NCBI GenBank assembly: GCA_964389005.1
Contig: CAYMCV010000110.1
Location: 1-8,585, forward strand
Length of the DNA stretch: 8,585 nucleotides
Reading direction: 5' to 3'
From: CAYMCV01 sp964389005
GTDB lineage: Bacteria; Bacillota; Clostridia; Lachnospirales; Lachnospiraceae
The position numbers and the translations under genes are program-made. A model generated the notes under the pieces. It was not told where the DNA came from. It was given only the letters and a program-made list of their open reading frames with translations, and searched no databases. This document shows positions 1 to 6,889 of this stretch, in pieces (within the stretch, counting starts at the first letter, position 1; every line of letters starts with the position of its first letter).

Positions 1-296
1 TTTTTGATGATAAAAGAAAACGGGCGCGGACTGGTATCAAAAAACACCAGAACGTCGTACAATCCCTGATGATTCGGTACAAAAACAAAACCGTCTTCTT
101 TCGGAATATTCTCGACGCCGATTGCCGTAACGGTAATTTTGCCCGAGCGGCTTACTTTTCTGACCTTCTTTTTGAGAAATTCATGAATTTTCATATAATC
201 TCTCGGTTCTTCTTTGGCAAAAGATGTCAGTCGAATGATATAATCGGGAAACTGATATCCCCGTAACAAGATAATTTTTAGCAGGCGTTTTTTCAT
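1..296 (-). CDS. plsC: 1-acyl-sn-glycerol-3-phosphate acyltransferase (PlsC family), C-terminus cut by window edge
   Basis: Only the first 98 codons are in the window; the gene continues past position 1. The visible protein starts MKKRLLKIILLRGYQFPDY and contains PNHQGLYDVL. Within this, H76 and D81 form the HX4D catalytic motif of the PlsC/LPLAT acyltransferases. Known role of the family: transfer of a fatty acyl group to lysophosphatidate, giving phosphatidate for membrane lipids, at the inner face of the cytoplasmic membrane. The N-terminus is basic with short hydrophobic stretches but no clear transmembrane helix. The ATG is well supported by GGAGG (GGAGGT at 301-306) five bases upstream. 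The second substrate motif and the rest of the fold are outside the window, so substrate preference cannot be judged. It lies 56 bases after the HAD gene with no terminator between them, so it is probably in the metF transcript. Confidence 0.85.
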   Translation of the reverse strand, partial: MKKRLLKIILLRGYQFPDYIIRLTSFAKEEPRDYMKIHEFLKKKVRKVSRSGKITVTAIGVENIPKEDGFVFVPNHQGLYDVLVFFDTSPRPFSFIIK

Positions 297-352
297 TATA
301 ACCTCCATAAAACCACAACATCTGTGCATGGCATACTATATATAGAAGAAAC

Positions 353-1003
353 TCACTCCAAAATGCGGATTACATCTAAAAGTGACTCGCAAATTGCGTA
401 AGACATTTCTCGCATTTCATCCGTCGGTTCAAGCATGTCCGGAACCATGATCGGCTTCATTCCCGCGGCATATGCGGCGCGTATACCGTTATAGGAATCC
501 TCTATTGCAATTGCTTTTTGTGGTGCGACGGCAAGTTTCTCACATGCCAATCGATAAATCTCAGGGTCCGGTTTACCGTGTAACACCATGTCTCCGGTAA
601 TTAGCAACTCAAATGCGTCCGTCAATCCTGCTGCCGCAAGATGATGCCGAACCGATTGCTCCTTGGAAGACGATGCCAGCGCAATGCGATAACCGTTGTC
701 TTTCAGATATGAAAGAATCTCGTTTACTCCTTTTAGCATCGGCATTCCGTCGGTATCTATAATTCGATAAAAAACATCACACACTTCTTTACGATACGCG
801 TCATACGGAAACTCCGCTCCATAGGTCGCTTTCATAATTTGTATGGTATCGAATTCATTGCGACCCACACATTCCATAATCGGTTCCTCGATATTCGGCA
901 GCCCATGTCGGGCAGCAACTTCCTGCCACGCAACCGTGCACAAACGCTCGGTATCAAACAGAACACCGTCCATGTCAAAGATAACCGCTTTTGCATCAAG
1001 CAT
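353..1003 (-). CDS. HAD-superfamily phosphatase, beta-phosphoglucomutase-like (subfamily IA)
   Basis: A 216-residue protein with all four HAD motifs: motif I FDMDG with nucleophile D10 and acid/base D12, motif II ALASSS (S111), motif III GKPDP (K144), and motif IV IEDS (E168, D169). The spacing closely matches beta-phosphoglucomutase. Between motifs I and II is a helical cap (about residues 15-85). The cap has VGRNEFD where true beta-phosphoglucomutases carry a LKGxSR-type motif, so a small-molecule phosphatase is more likely than a mutase; the substrate is unknown. A longer reading to 1045 is open, but the ATG at 1003 has a good ribosome site (GAGGG at 1012-1016, 8-base spacing) and begins right before the conserved core. 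The start overlaps the end of metF by 8 bases (ATGCTTGA), suggesting translational coupling and co-transcription with metF. Confidence 0.88.
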   Translation of the reverse strand: MLDAKAVIFDMDGVLFDTERLCTVAWQEVAARHGLPNIEEPIMECVGRNEFDTIQIMKATYGAEFPYDAYRKEVCDVFYRIIDTDGMPMLKGVNEILSYLKDNGYRIALASSSKEQSVRHHLAAAGLTDAFELLITGDMVLHGKPDPEIYRLACEKLAVAPQKAIAIEDSYNGIRAAYAAGMKPIMVPDMLEPTDEMREMSYAICESLLDVIRILE

Positions 1004-1862
1004 TTCGAATACCCTCGGTACTTTCACAAATTTTGCGTGCCACATACGGCTGGTTCATCGTGTATAGATGAATACCGTCCACGCCATGAGAAATTAAATC
1101 GACAATCTGGTCAATCGCATATGCAATCCCCGCATCGCGAATGGCTTCCGGCGAATTCTCGAAACGCTGCATCATTTTGACAAATTTCGACGGCAGACTC
1201 GCGCCACAGGTCGTAACCATTCTTTCAATCTGCGCTTTATTAACTACGGGCATAATTCCTGCTTCGATGGGCACTTTTATTCCCGCCAACTCCGCTTTTT
1301 CAAGGAATCTATAAAAATGGTCATTGTCAAAAAACAACTGTGACATCAAATGCGTCACGCCGGCATCTACTTTCTCCTTCAAATGTAATATATCAGATAT
1401 TGTCGAATCCGCTTCGGGATGAACCTCGGGATAGCACGCACCGGAAATATGGAAATCACCTTGCGTCTTGATAAAACGCACCAAGTCCGACGCATACATA
1501 AAATCGGTTCTGCGCGGCAAGTCCGGAACAATGTCTCCGCGCAATGCCAGGATATTTTCTATGCCGTACTCTTTCATCATCCGCAAGACATTTGTCACGT
1601 CTTCTTTTGATGAATTTACGCATGTCAAATGCATCACCGGTTCAATGCCGTATTGCTCCTTAATCGTTCTGCAGATTTCAGCGGTCATCACACTGGCGCC
1701 GCCACCGCCTGCGCCGTAAGTAACACTGATAAAGTCAGGCTTCAATGCACTGAGTTCTTCCAATTTCGAAGTAACACTCTCAATTGAACTTGTCTTTTTG
1801 GGCGGAAATACCTCAAAAGACAAATTCGTTTTCTTTTCCTCAAGAATGGTTGATATTTTCAT
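996..1862 (-). CDS. metF: 5,10-methylenetetrahydrofolate reductase
   Basis: A 288-residue FAD-dependent TIM-barrel enzyme that reduces 5,10-methylene-THF to 5-methyl-THF, the methyl donor for methionine synthesis. In the sequence: FEVFPPKK with the proton-donor Glu at E17, SVTYGAGGGG at 46-55, ALRGD with folate/flavin-contacting D110, GACYPEVHPEA at 141-151, QLFFDND at 175-181, PIEAGIMPV at 198-206 and HLYTMN at 265-270. These cover the barrel in the order expected of bacterial MetF, and the length is normal. An upstream GTG at 1877 keeps the frame open. The ATG at 1862 is preferred because GGAGGG (1868-1873) sits five bases before it and it begins the conserved N-terminus. A promoter lies about 35 bases upstream. 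The short leader leaves no room for a SAM riboswitch or T-box. No partner such as MetV, MetH or RnfC2 is visible, so this looks like the stand-alone biosynthetic form. Confidence 0.95.
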   Translation of the reverse strand: MKISTILEEKKTNLSFEVFPPKKTSSIESVTSKLEELSALKPDFISVTYGAGGGGASVMTAEICRTIKEQYGIEPVMHLTCVNSSKEDVTNVLRMMKEYGIENILALRGDIVPDLPRRTDFMYASDLVRFIKTQGDFHISGACYPEVHPEADSTISDILHLKEKVDAGVTHLMSQLFFDNDHFYRFLEKAELAGIKVPIEAGIMPVVNKAQIERMVTTCGASLPSKFVKMMQRFENSPEAIRDAGIAYAIDQIVDLISHGVDGIHLYTMNQPYVARKICESTEGIRNA

Positions 1863-1896
1863 TTTCACCCTCCACACCTTATTTTACACAGATTTT

Positions 1897-1925
1897 AGTA
1901 TACCCCTCGTGTGCATTTTTGTCCA
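1897..1925 (-). promoter_or_regulatory. Probable sigma-A-type promoter for metF-HAD(-plsC)
   Basis: On the minus strand, TGGACA (1920-1925, 5 of 6 matches to TTGACA) is followed after exactly 17 bases by TATACT (1897-1902, 5 of 6 matches to TATAAT). It lies between the glgB terminator and metF. Transcription would start near 1890, giving a leader of roughly 28 bases that contains the metF ribosome site. Confidence 0.7.
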
Positions 1926-1943
1926 GTCGGACGTTGATATGGC

Positions 1944-1974
1944 TAAAAATCAAGGGCTGTGTTGCCACAGCCCC
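1944..1974 (-). terminator. Rho-independent terminator of the TPR/pseudo-AAA+ - glgB unit
   Basis: On the minus strand a perfect 8-bp stem GGGCTGTG/CACAGCCC (1966-1973 with 1954-1961) closes a GCAA loop of the stable GNRA class. A T-rich tail containing TTTTT (1945-1949) follows. It begins 16 bases after the glgB stop codon and just before the metF promoter, so it separates the two transcription units. Confidence 0.88.
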
Positions 1975-1989
1975 GCGGAAAAGTCTTTG

Positions 1990-3912
1990 TTATCTTGTAA
2001 TTGCAAAAACAGCAGCTCCATATGCCGGGAGATCAAACGAAAGGAAATAAGGTTTTTTATCGCAATCGCCTTTCTGTGCTTTGATTTCTGCCGGGATGCT
2101 TCGATTACCGCCGCCGAACCGCTTCTCGTCGCTGTTCAGAACAAGCTGATACTTCCCGTCAATCGGAACACCGACACGAAAATCATCGCGTTCCACAGGT
2201 GTCATATTCAGCACGAACAGTAATTCTGTGTGATCCGTTGCACTTTTACGCATAAAACTATAAATACTTCTATCCTGATCATCCGCATTGATCCACTCGA
2301 ATCCTGCCCAATCATTGTCTATTTCATACAGTGCCGGGTACTTGTGGTACATTGTCAACAATTCACCTACGTATGTCTTCAGTCCGGCATTCAAATCATC
2401 TTTCATCAGATACCAATCCAGTTCGCGTGCTTCGCTCCACTCGCGCTCCTGTCCGAAATCCTGCCCCATAAAAAGCAATTTTTTGCCTTCGTGCCCGAAC
2501 ATGTACGTGTATCCGACACGCAGATTTGCGTATTTATCTGTTTTGTATCCGGGCATTTTATTCACCATCGAGCATTTCAGATGAACCACCTCGTCATGGG
2601 ACAGCGGCATAATATAGTTCTCGCTCGCGTTGTAACTCATGGCAAATGTCAGCTTGTTGTGGTTATTTTTACGGAAATACGGATCCAGTTTCATATATTC
2701 GCAAAAATCATGCATCCAGCCCATATTCCACTTGAATGTAAAGCCCAGCCCGCCATCTTCCACGCGCCCCGTCACTTTCGGCCATGCCGTAGATTCCTCG
2801 GCAATCATCGCAACTCCCGGTGCATATTGATTCACGACGGAATTCAAATGATGGAAGAATTCGACGGCATCCAGATTCTCATTGCCGCCATAACGATTGG
2901 CAACCCATTGTCCTTCTTTTTTACCGTAATCCAAGTATAACATGGATGCAACCGCGTCCACACGTAAGCCATCCACGTGAAATTCGCGAATCCAGAATAG
3001 TGCGTTCGCAATCAGGAAATTGCGTATCTCGTTCTTTTGATAGTTAAAAATCTTGGTTCCCCAATCGGGATGTTCTCCAAGGCGGGTATCCGGATGTTCA
3101 TAGAGACAAGAGCCGTCGAATTCGGCAAGTCCGTGTGCATCACGCGGAAAATGTGCGGGAACCCAATCCAAAATTACGCCGATCTTGTTTTTGTGCAATG
3201 TATTTACCAAGTACATGAAATCCTCAGGCGTTCCGTATCTGGATGTCGGCGCATAATATCCCGTTACTTGATAACCCCAAGAACCGTCAAATGGATATTC
3301 GGCAATTCCCATTAATTCGACATGTGTATATTTCATATCCTTCAGATACGCAACTATGCGATCCGCAAACTCACGATATGTGTAAAAACCGTCGTCGTCG
3401 CGTCCCGGGTGACGCATCCATGAGCCAATATGACATTCGTAAATTGCCATCGGCTCTTTATAGAGATTCCGTTTGCCGCGTGCCGTAACCCATGCGGAAT
3501 CGGTCCATGAAAACTGTGTCAAATCGACAACCTTCGAAGCCGTCCCGGGGCGTAATTCCGCTGAATTCGCAAACGGGTCTGCTTTGTACAATTTTTTGCC
3601 GTCCGGTGTTGTCAATAAAAATTTGTACAAGTCACCTTTTTGCACACCTTCTGCAAACACGGTAAAAATGCCGCCGTCATCGGAACGAGTCATCGGTGTT
3701 TCCGTCTCATTCCAATCGTTAAAACTCCCAATTACATGTGCCGTTGCGGCATTGGGCGCCCATACCGCAAAAAATACTCCCTTTTTACCGTTCTCCTCCG
3801 AAAAATGTGCTCCGAGTTTACGGTAGATATCGTAGTGCGTCCCCTGTCCAAACAAATATCTGTCGGCTTCCGATATAAAAACCTTCTCGATACTTTTCTT
3901 TTTTGCCGCCAT
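1990..3912 (-). CDS. glgB: 1,4-alpha-glucan (glycogen) branching enzyme, GH13
   Basis: A 640-residue branching enzyme that cuts alpha-1,4 glucan chains and re-attaches them by alpha-1,6 bonds during glycogen synthesis in the cytoplasm. Domain order: short basic N-terminus; CBM48-type beta-sandwich at about 25-135 (VFFAVWAPNA, GSFNDWN); GH13 TIM barrel at about 150-530; all-beta C-terminal domain at about 540-640. Active-site residues are present: nucleophile D319 in DGLRVDAV, acid/base E372 in MIAEES, transition-state Asp D440 in LSHDE. GlgB landmarks MPLSHDEVVH and GKKLLFMGQDFGQ are intact. After SHDEVVH it reads LKCS where many GlgB proteins have GKGS, which I believe is a clostridial variant. 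The ATG at 3912 has GGGGGC (3918-3923) six bases upstream and lies 15 bases after the preceding gene, so the two are co-transcribed. No glgC, glgD, glgA or glgP is next to it. Confidence 0.96.
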   Translation of the reverse strand: MAAKKKSIEKVFISEADRYLFGQGTHYDIYRKLGAHFSEENGKKGVFFAVWAPNAATAHVIGSFNDWNETETPMTRSDDGGIFTVFAEGVQKGDLYKFLLTTPDGKKLYKADPFANSAELRPGTASKVVDLTQFSWTDSAWVTARGKRNLYKEPMAIYECHIGSWMRHPGRDDDGFYTYREFADRIVAYLKDMKYTHVELMGIAEYPFDGSWGYQVTGYYAPTSRYGTPEDFMYLVNTLHKNKIGVILDWVPAHFPRDAHGLAEFDGSCLYEHPDTRLGEHPDWGTKIFNYQKNEIRNFLIANALFWIREFHVDGLRVDAVASMLYLDYGKKEGQWVANRYGGNENLDAVEFFHHLNSVVNQYAPGVAMIAEESTAWPKVTGRVEDGGLGFTFKWNMGWMHDFCEYMKLDPYFRKNNHNKLTFAMSYNASENYIMPLSHDEVVHLKCSMVNKMPGYKTDKYANLRVGYTYMFGHEGKKLLFMGQDFGQEREWSEARELDWYLMKDDLNAGLKTYVGELLTMYHKYPALYEIDNDWAGFEWINADDQDRSIYSFMRKSATDHTELLFVLNMTPVERDDFRVGVPIDGKYQLVLNSDEKRFGGGNRSIPAEIKAQKGDCDKKPYFLSFDLPAYGAAVFAITR

Positions 3913-3927
3913 AACTTGCCCCCAATT

Positions 3928-6717
3928 TTATTTGATAAAATCTTTCTCCTTCAGGATAATCATATCTTCCTCGTCATAACGTTTCCCGGATAATACATTC
4001 GCAAAAGCAGATAATGTCTTCTTTTTGCTGTGCTTAATTGCCTCATCAATGATTTTCTTGACTTCGACAACCGTAACTGCATGCCGACCGTTTTGCATAT
4101 CCGAAATTCGCTTGTACAACGCCAAAACTCCCATTTCGTCAATGCTGTATTCCAAATCATATGCGTATCTCCGTCCGTATTCCACCAATACATCGTTGTT
4201 CATCGGAAGAATCGTTATCTTAACATCAAAGAAACCGATAAGCGCAGGAGATTTCTCAAGCAATTTTTCAATTTCTTTTTTACGATCCAATAGCAAAATC
4301 AGTATTCCGTTTCCTTCATGGTTAATCTGTTTCAGTATGGAATCGATGGTTTTGCTCTCCATCTGATTCGCCTTCTCGATAATGAGCGCACCGTTGGACA
4401 ACTTCGAAATAATGGAAGTCACATCCTTACGATTCAATGTCTCGCCCGATATCTTTGCGACATTTCCGGAAAAATTACCGTCCTCTGACTGTACATGGCG
4501 AACAAGGCATTTGGCCAAATGCATCGCACCGCTTCCCGCTTCTCCGGATATAATGACATTCCCTGCGTAAGACGCAAGTGAAATATGGTCGATTGCACCC
4601 GCAATCTGTTTCAACATTTTTTTGGAATATAAAAATGGCTCAAATAGTTGTTCATCCTCCGGCGTCAATACCGGTTCGCCAACACGACTCGGCTCATCCT
4701 GTGTCACATCCGCCGCTTCTTCGGCAGGTTCCGCAGCTTCTTCCTCGGATTCTTCTTCGCCGTAAACGCCCATGGTTTCTTCATCATCAGAGTCGGAGGA
4801 TGTACCTTCTTCCTCCAATGAAACCACATCTATCTTTTGTTCTTTGGCTTCTGCTTCCGCAACTTCCTTCCAAATGCTGCCCGGTATCTCACCGGTCACG
4901 GAACCGTAGAATTTCTCCTCCGTATCTTCCGTACTTAATATCGTATCCATTGCCGCTTCCGCTTCGATTCCTTCCGCTGCGTCTTCTGCGATTGACACTC
5001 CTTCTATGGCAGCCGCACCTGCCACGATTTCAAACCCTTCCGTAAGCATCATTTCTTCTTCTGCGTCCGGCTCGGTTGTTTCGGCGATTACCTCCATGCG
5101 CATTTCCTCAGGCGGAATACGATTCTCGTCATCTGTAGGTAGTACTTTGGTGGTTGCCGCCTCCACTGCGACCTCAGAAACCGCATGTACGGTATCTTCT
5201 ATCATCTTATCGGCTATCAACGCCTCTTCTTCACGGCTCATTTCTTCGGTGTCATCCAACCCTGCAAGCATATCGTTTCGCGTGGATAGGTCAAAATCGG
5301 TAAAAATTTGACCGGTCTGCTCCAAAACGCGCTTGCGAACCTCTTCTTGACGCTTCTGCTCGTTTTCTTTCTTCATCCGTTCCCAGTCGGCAAGAATATC
5401 GTTGATGTTCAACTGACCGGTAATTTGCTTCTCAACCTGCTTGGTCTGTTCCGGAACCACGAAACTAATCTGTCCGTCACCGCCCTGAGACAGAATCGTC
5501 TCAAATCCGCCGATTCTTGTCGCACTTCCGGCAACAACCCCGCCCTGTGTCGAATAAACCTCCTTGACATCACGCGTACTGATAGGAGGAATCGGAACCG
5601 TGACTACAGGCGTCTTCTGTGTGACGGCATCGCTCATCATATTTGTTACAACAGGCTCGTCTGTAGGAACCGTATTTTGTGACTGTTCCTGCTCTGCATC
5701 CTGTAACTGCCCATAGGATTCCGGTGCTTCATAGTTCGAGAATTTGTCGGCAAAGTCGCGCTTCCACGCCTCCAGATTCGGATCCACGCCTTCGCTTTGT
5801 TCCGGCTGTTGAACCTGAAAACGGAGATCTTCGGTTTTATCTTCAAAGAAAACTTCTTGTTTATCTACAACTGTCTTCTGTGTTACAACGGCTTCCTCCT
5901 CGGGTTCTGTATAAACAATACTCGTCATATCATCTTCCAAAGGCTCGACATCATCATCCGGCATATCAATGACCTTTTTGAGATTCTCGGCAAGTTCCGC
6001 CTGCAAATCCATCGTATTGTACGCCCCGATATTGATGGTTTTGACCCGAAAATCGACACCGTCCTCGTTGGGCTCGCTGATTGCAACACCGTTCTGTAAA
6101 CGTTCCTCACAGAATCTGTCATACTTCTGTTGTTGTTGCGGCGACAGCGGTTCATGAAGCATTTTGAGTTCCATCGCTTTCATAACATAAGGACCTTCGC
6201 CAAACCACAGGATGAATTCGTCGCACTCCTCCACACACTGTGTCTTCATACCGGCACGGTGATACAGATATGCCAACTGGTATTCCCACTCCTCAATGCG
6301 GTCTTTTTTCTTCAGTTCTTCCAATAACTCTATTCGTTCTTCGATTGCAACATTCTGTGCCTCGTAAATTTTGTAACGCAAAACATACGCCTGCGGATCT
6401 CGTGGCGAAAGTTTCGTAAATTCCTTGAAGTACTCGATTGCGTTCAATATATCGTCGAATTCCAAAGAAACTTCGCATAAAGAATATACGACGTTACGAT
6501 TCGAAGGGTTACGGTCGTATGCCAATAAAAGAATATCTCTGCACTCCTCAAATCGTCTGTTGGCCTTATATAACTCGCTTATTTTCTGGAGGGTCAACGT
6601 GCTTTTGACACGGCGCCAATCAATCAAATCCGCAATTTCAGCCGCCTCAGCATATTTTCCCGCTTCCATTAACTTTTCTATTTCTTCTGAATGAAGTTTA
6701 TATTCATACCTATCCAC
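3928..6717 (-). CDS. TPR - acidic linker - degenerate CbxX/SpoVK-like AAA+ protein, function unknown
   Basis: I cannot assign a function to this 929-residue, probably cytoplasmic protein (no signal peptide or membrane helix seen). Residues about 10-180 are helical TPR-like repeats (units near 43-73, 74-107, 108-141 and 142-176, ending ILWFGEGPYV). Residues about 200-680 form a long acidic, low-complexity linker. It holds a charged helix at about 435-470 (DWERMKKENEQKRQEEVRKR) and a very acidic stretch at 635-670. Residues about 690-929 resemble an AAA+ domain of the CbxX/CfxQ (SpoVK) type: a P-loop-like GEAGSGAM at 725-732, a Walker-B-like ALIIEK at 777-782, then ILLLDRKKEIEKLLEKSPAL. The P-loop Lys and Thr are replaced by Ala-Met. 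Walker B reads Glu-Lys instead of Asp-Glu. The family's usual Arg-finger region (RSRF) reads IGFF. ATP hydrolysis is therefore unlikely. The frame is intact, so this is not decay by frameshift. GTG at 6717 is chosen over GTG at 6726 because of the ribosome site. It lies directly upstream of glgB in one transcript. Confidence 0.85.
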   Translation of the reverse strand: MDRYEYKLHSEEIEKLMEAGKYAEAAEIADLIDWRRVKSTLTLQKISELYKANRRFEECRDILLLAYDRNPSNRNVVYSLCEVSLEFDDILNAIEYFKEFTKLSPRDPQAYVLRYKIYEAQNVAIEERIELLEELKKKDRIEEWEYQLAYLYHRAGMKTQCVEECDEFILWFGEGPYVMKAMELKMLHEPLSPQQQQKYDRFCEERLQNGVAISEPNEDGVDFRVKTINIGAYNTMDLQAELAENLKKVIDMPDDDVEPLEDDMTSIVYTEPEEEAVVTQKTVVDKQEVFFEDKTEDLRFQVQQPEQSEGVDPNLEAWKRDFADKFSNYEAPESYGQLQDAEQEQSQNTVPTDEPVVTNMMSDAVTQKTPVVTVPIPPISTRDVKEVYSTQGGVVAGSATRIGGFETILSQGGDGQISFVVPEQTKQVEKQITGQLNINDILADWERMKKENEQKRQEEVRKRVLEQTGQIFTDFDLSTRNDMLAGLDDTEEMSREEEALIADKMIEDTVHAVSEVAVEAATTKVLPTDDENRIPPEEMRMEVIAETTEPDAEEEMMLTEGFEIVAGAAAIEGVSIAEDAAEGIEAEAAMDTILSTEDTEEKFYGSVTGEIPGSIWKEVAEAEAKEQKIDVVSLEEEGTSSDSDDEETMGVYGEEESEEEAAEPAEEAADVTQDEPSRVGEPVLTPEDEQLFEPFLYSKKMLKQIAGAIDHISLASYAGNVIISGEAGSGAMHLAKCLVRHVQSEDGNFSGNVAKISGETLNRKDVTSIISKLSNGALIIEKANQMESKTIDSILKQINHEGNGILILLLDRKKEIEKLLEKSPALIGFFDVKITILPMNNDVLVEYGRRYAYDLEYSIDEMGVLALYKRISDMQNGRHAVTVVEVKKIIDEAIKHSKKKTLSAFANVLSGKRYDEEDMIILKEKDFIK

Positions 6718-6730
6718 TGTGTTCACCTCT
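6715..6730 (-). promoter_or_regulatory. Ribosome binding site deciding the GTG start of the TPR/pseudo-AAA+ gene
   Basis: AGAGGTG (6724-6730, minus strand) lies six bases before GTG at 6717. The alternative GTG at 6726 is itself part of this Shine-Dalgarno sequence and has no properly spaced site upstream. The downstream GTG is therefore the more likely start, although most automatic calls would take the longer reading. Confidence 0.6.
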
Positions 6731-6770
6731 TGCCGTTATCGCAACATAAGGATTACCTATTTCTTATTGA

Positions 6771-6799
6771 AGTTTATCATACACACATGTCAATGTCAA
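6771..6799 (-). promoter_or_regulatory. Probable promoter for the TPR/pseudo-AAA+ - glgB unit, with tandem TTGACA
   Basis: On the minus strand two TTGACA hexamers sit head to tail (6794-6799 and 6788-6793). The first is a perfect -35 box. At 17 bases downstream is TAAACT (6771-6776, 4 of 6), and at 15 bases GATAAA (6773-6778, 4 of 6). The -10 box is therefore uncertain. The position, between the ksgA terminator and the next gene, supports a promoter here. Confidence 0.5.
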
Positions 6800-6847
6800 A
6801 AAAAAACGAAGAAAAATCACAAAATCTTGTGGTTTTATCTTCGTTTT
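6798..6847 (-). terminator. Rho-independent terminator after ksgA (possibly bidirectional)
   Basis: A long hairpin: outer arm 6803-6812 pairs perfectly with 6838-6847, one base (6837) is bulged, inner arm 6813-6822 pairs with 6827-6836 with one imperfect pair, and the loop is 6823-6826. On the minus strand it is followed by nine consecutive T (complement of 6798-6806), an excellent tail for a transcript coming from ksgA. The plus-strand side also ends in TTTT, so it could work in both directions, but no plus-strand gene points into it. It begins about 43 bases after the ksgA stop. Confidence 0.87.
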
Positions 6848-6889
6848 ACCCATAGATGTATATATTGGCAATTTCCGCTTTGATTCATA

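Noticed and set aside
69..266. A 65-codon plus-strand frame at the window start
   Set aside because: It is antisense to the plsC-type gene, which has a clear catalytic motif and ribosome site.
297..352. A possible plsC promoter with TATATATAGT between the HAD gene and plsC
   Set aside because: No acceptable -35 box lies 16-18 bases upstream; the AT-rich stretch alone is not enough. There is also no convincing terminator here, as the best hairpin has only four pairs.
1863..1943. Possible SAM riboswitch or T-box upstream of metF
   Set aside because: Only about 80 bases lie between the glgB terminator and metF, and most are taken by the promoter; no conserved riboswitch core is visible.
2230..2940. 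A 236-codon open frame on the plus strand
   Set aside because: It lies fully antisense to the GH13 barrel of glgB, has no family resemblance and no ribosome site; a shadow of glgB codon usage.
4578..5045. A 155-codon plus-strand frame rich in Pro, Leu and Arg
   Set aside because: It is the complement of the acidic linker codons of the TPR/pseudo-AAA+ gene; its composition is explained by that.
3928..6717. Calling the AAA-like protein an active SpoVK/stage V sporulation ATPase
   Set aside because: Walker A, Walker B and the Arg-finger region are all degenerate, and the domain architecture differs from SpoVK.
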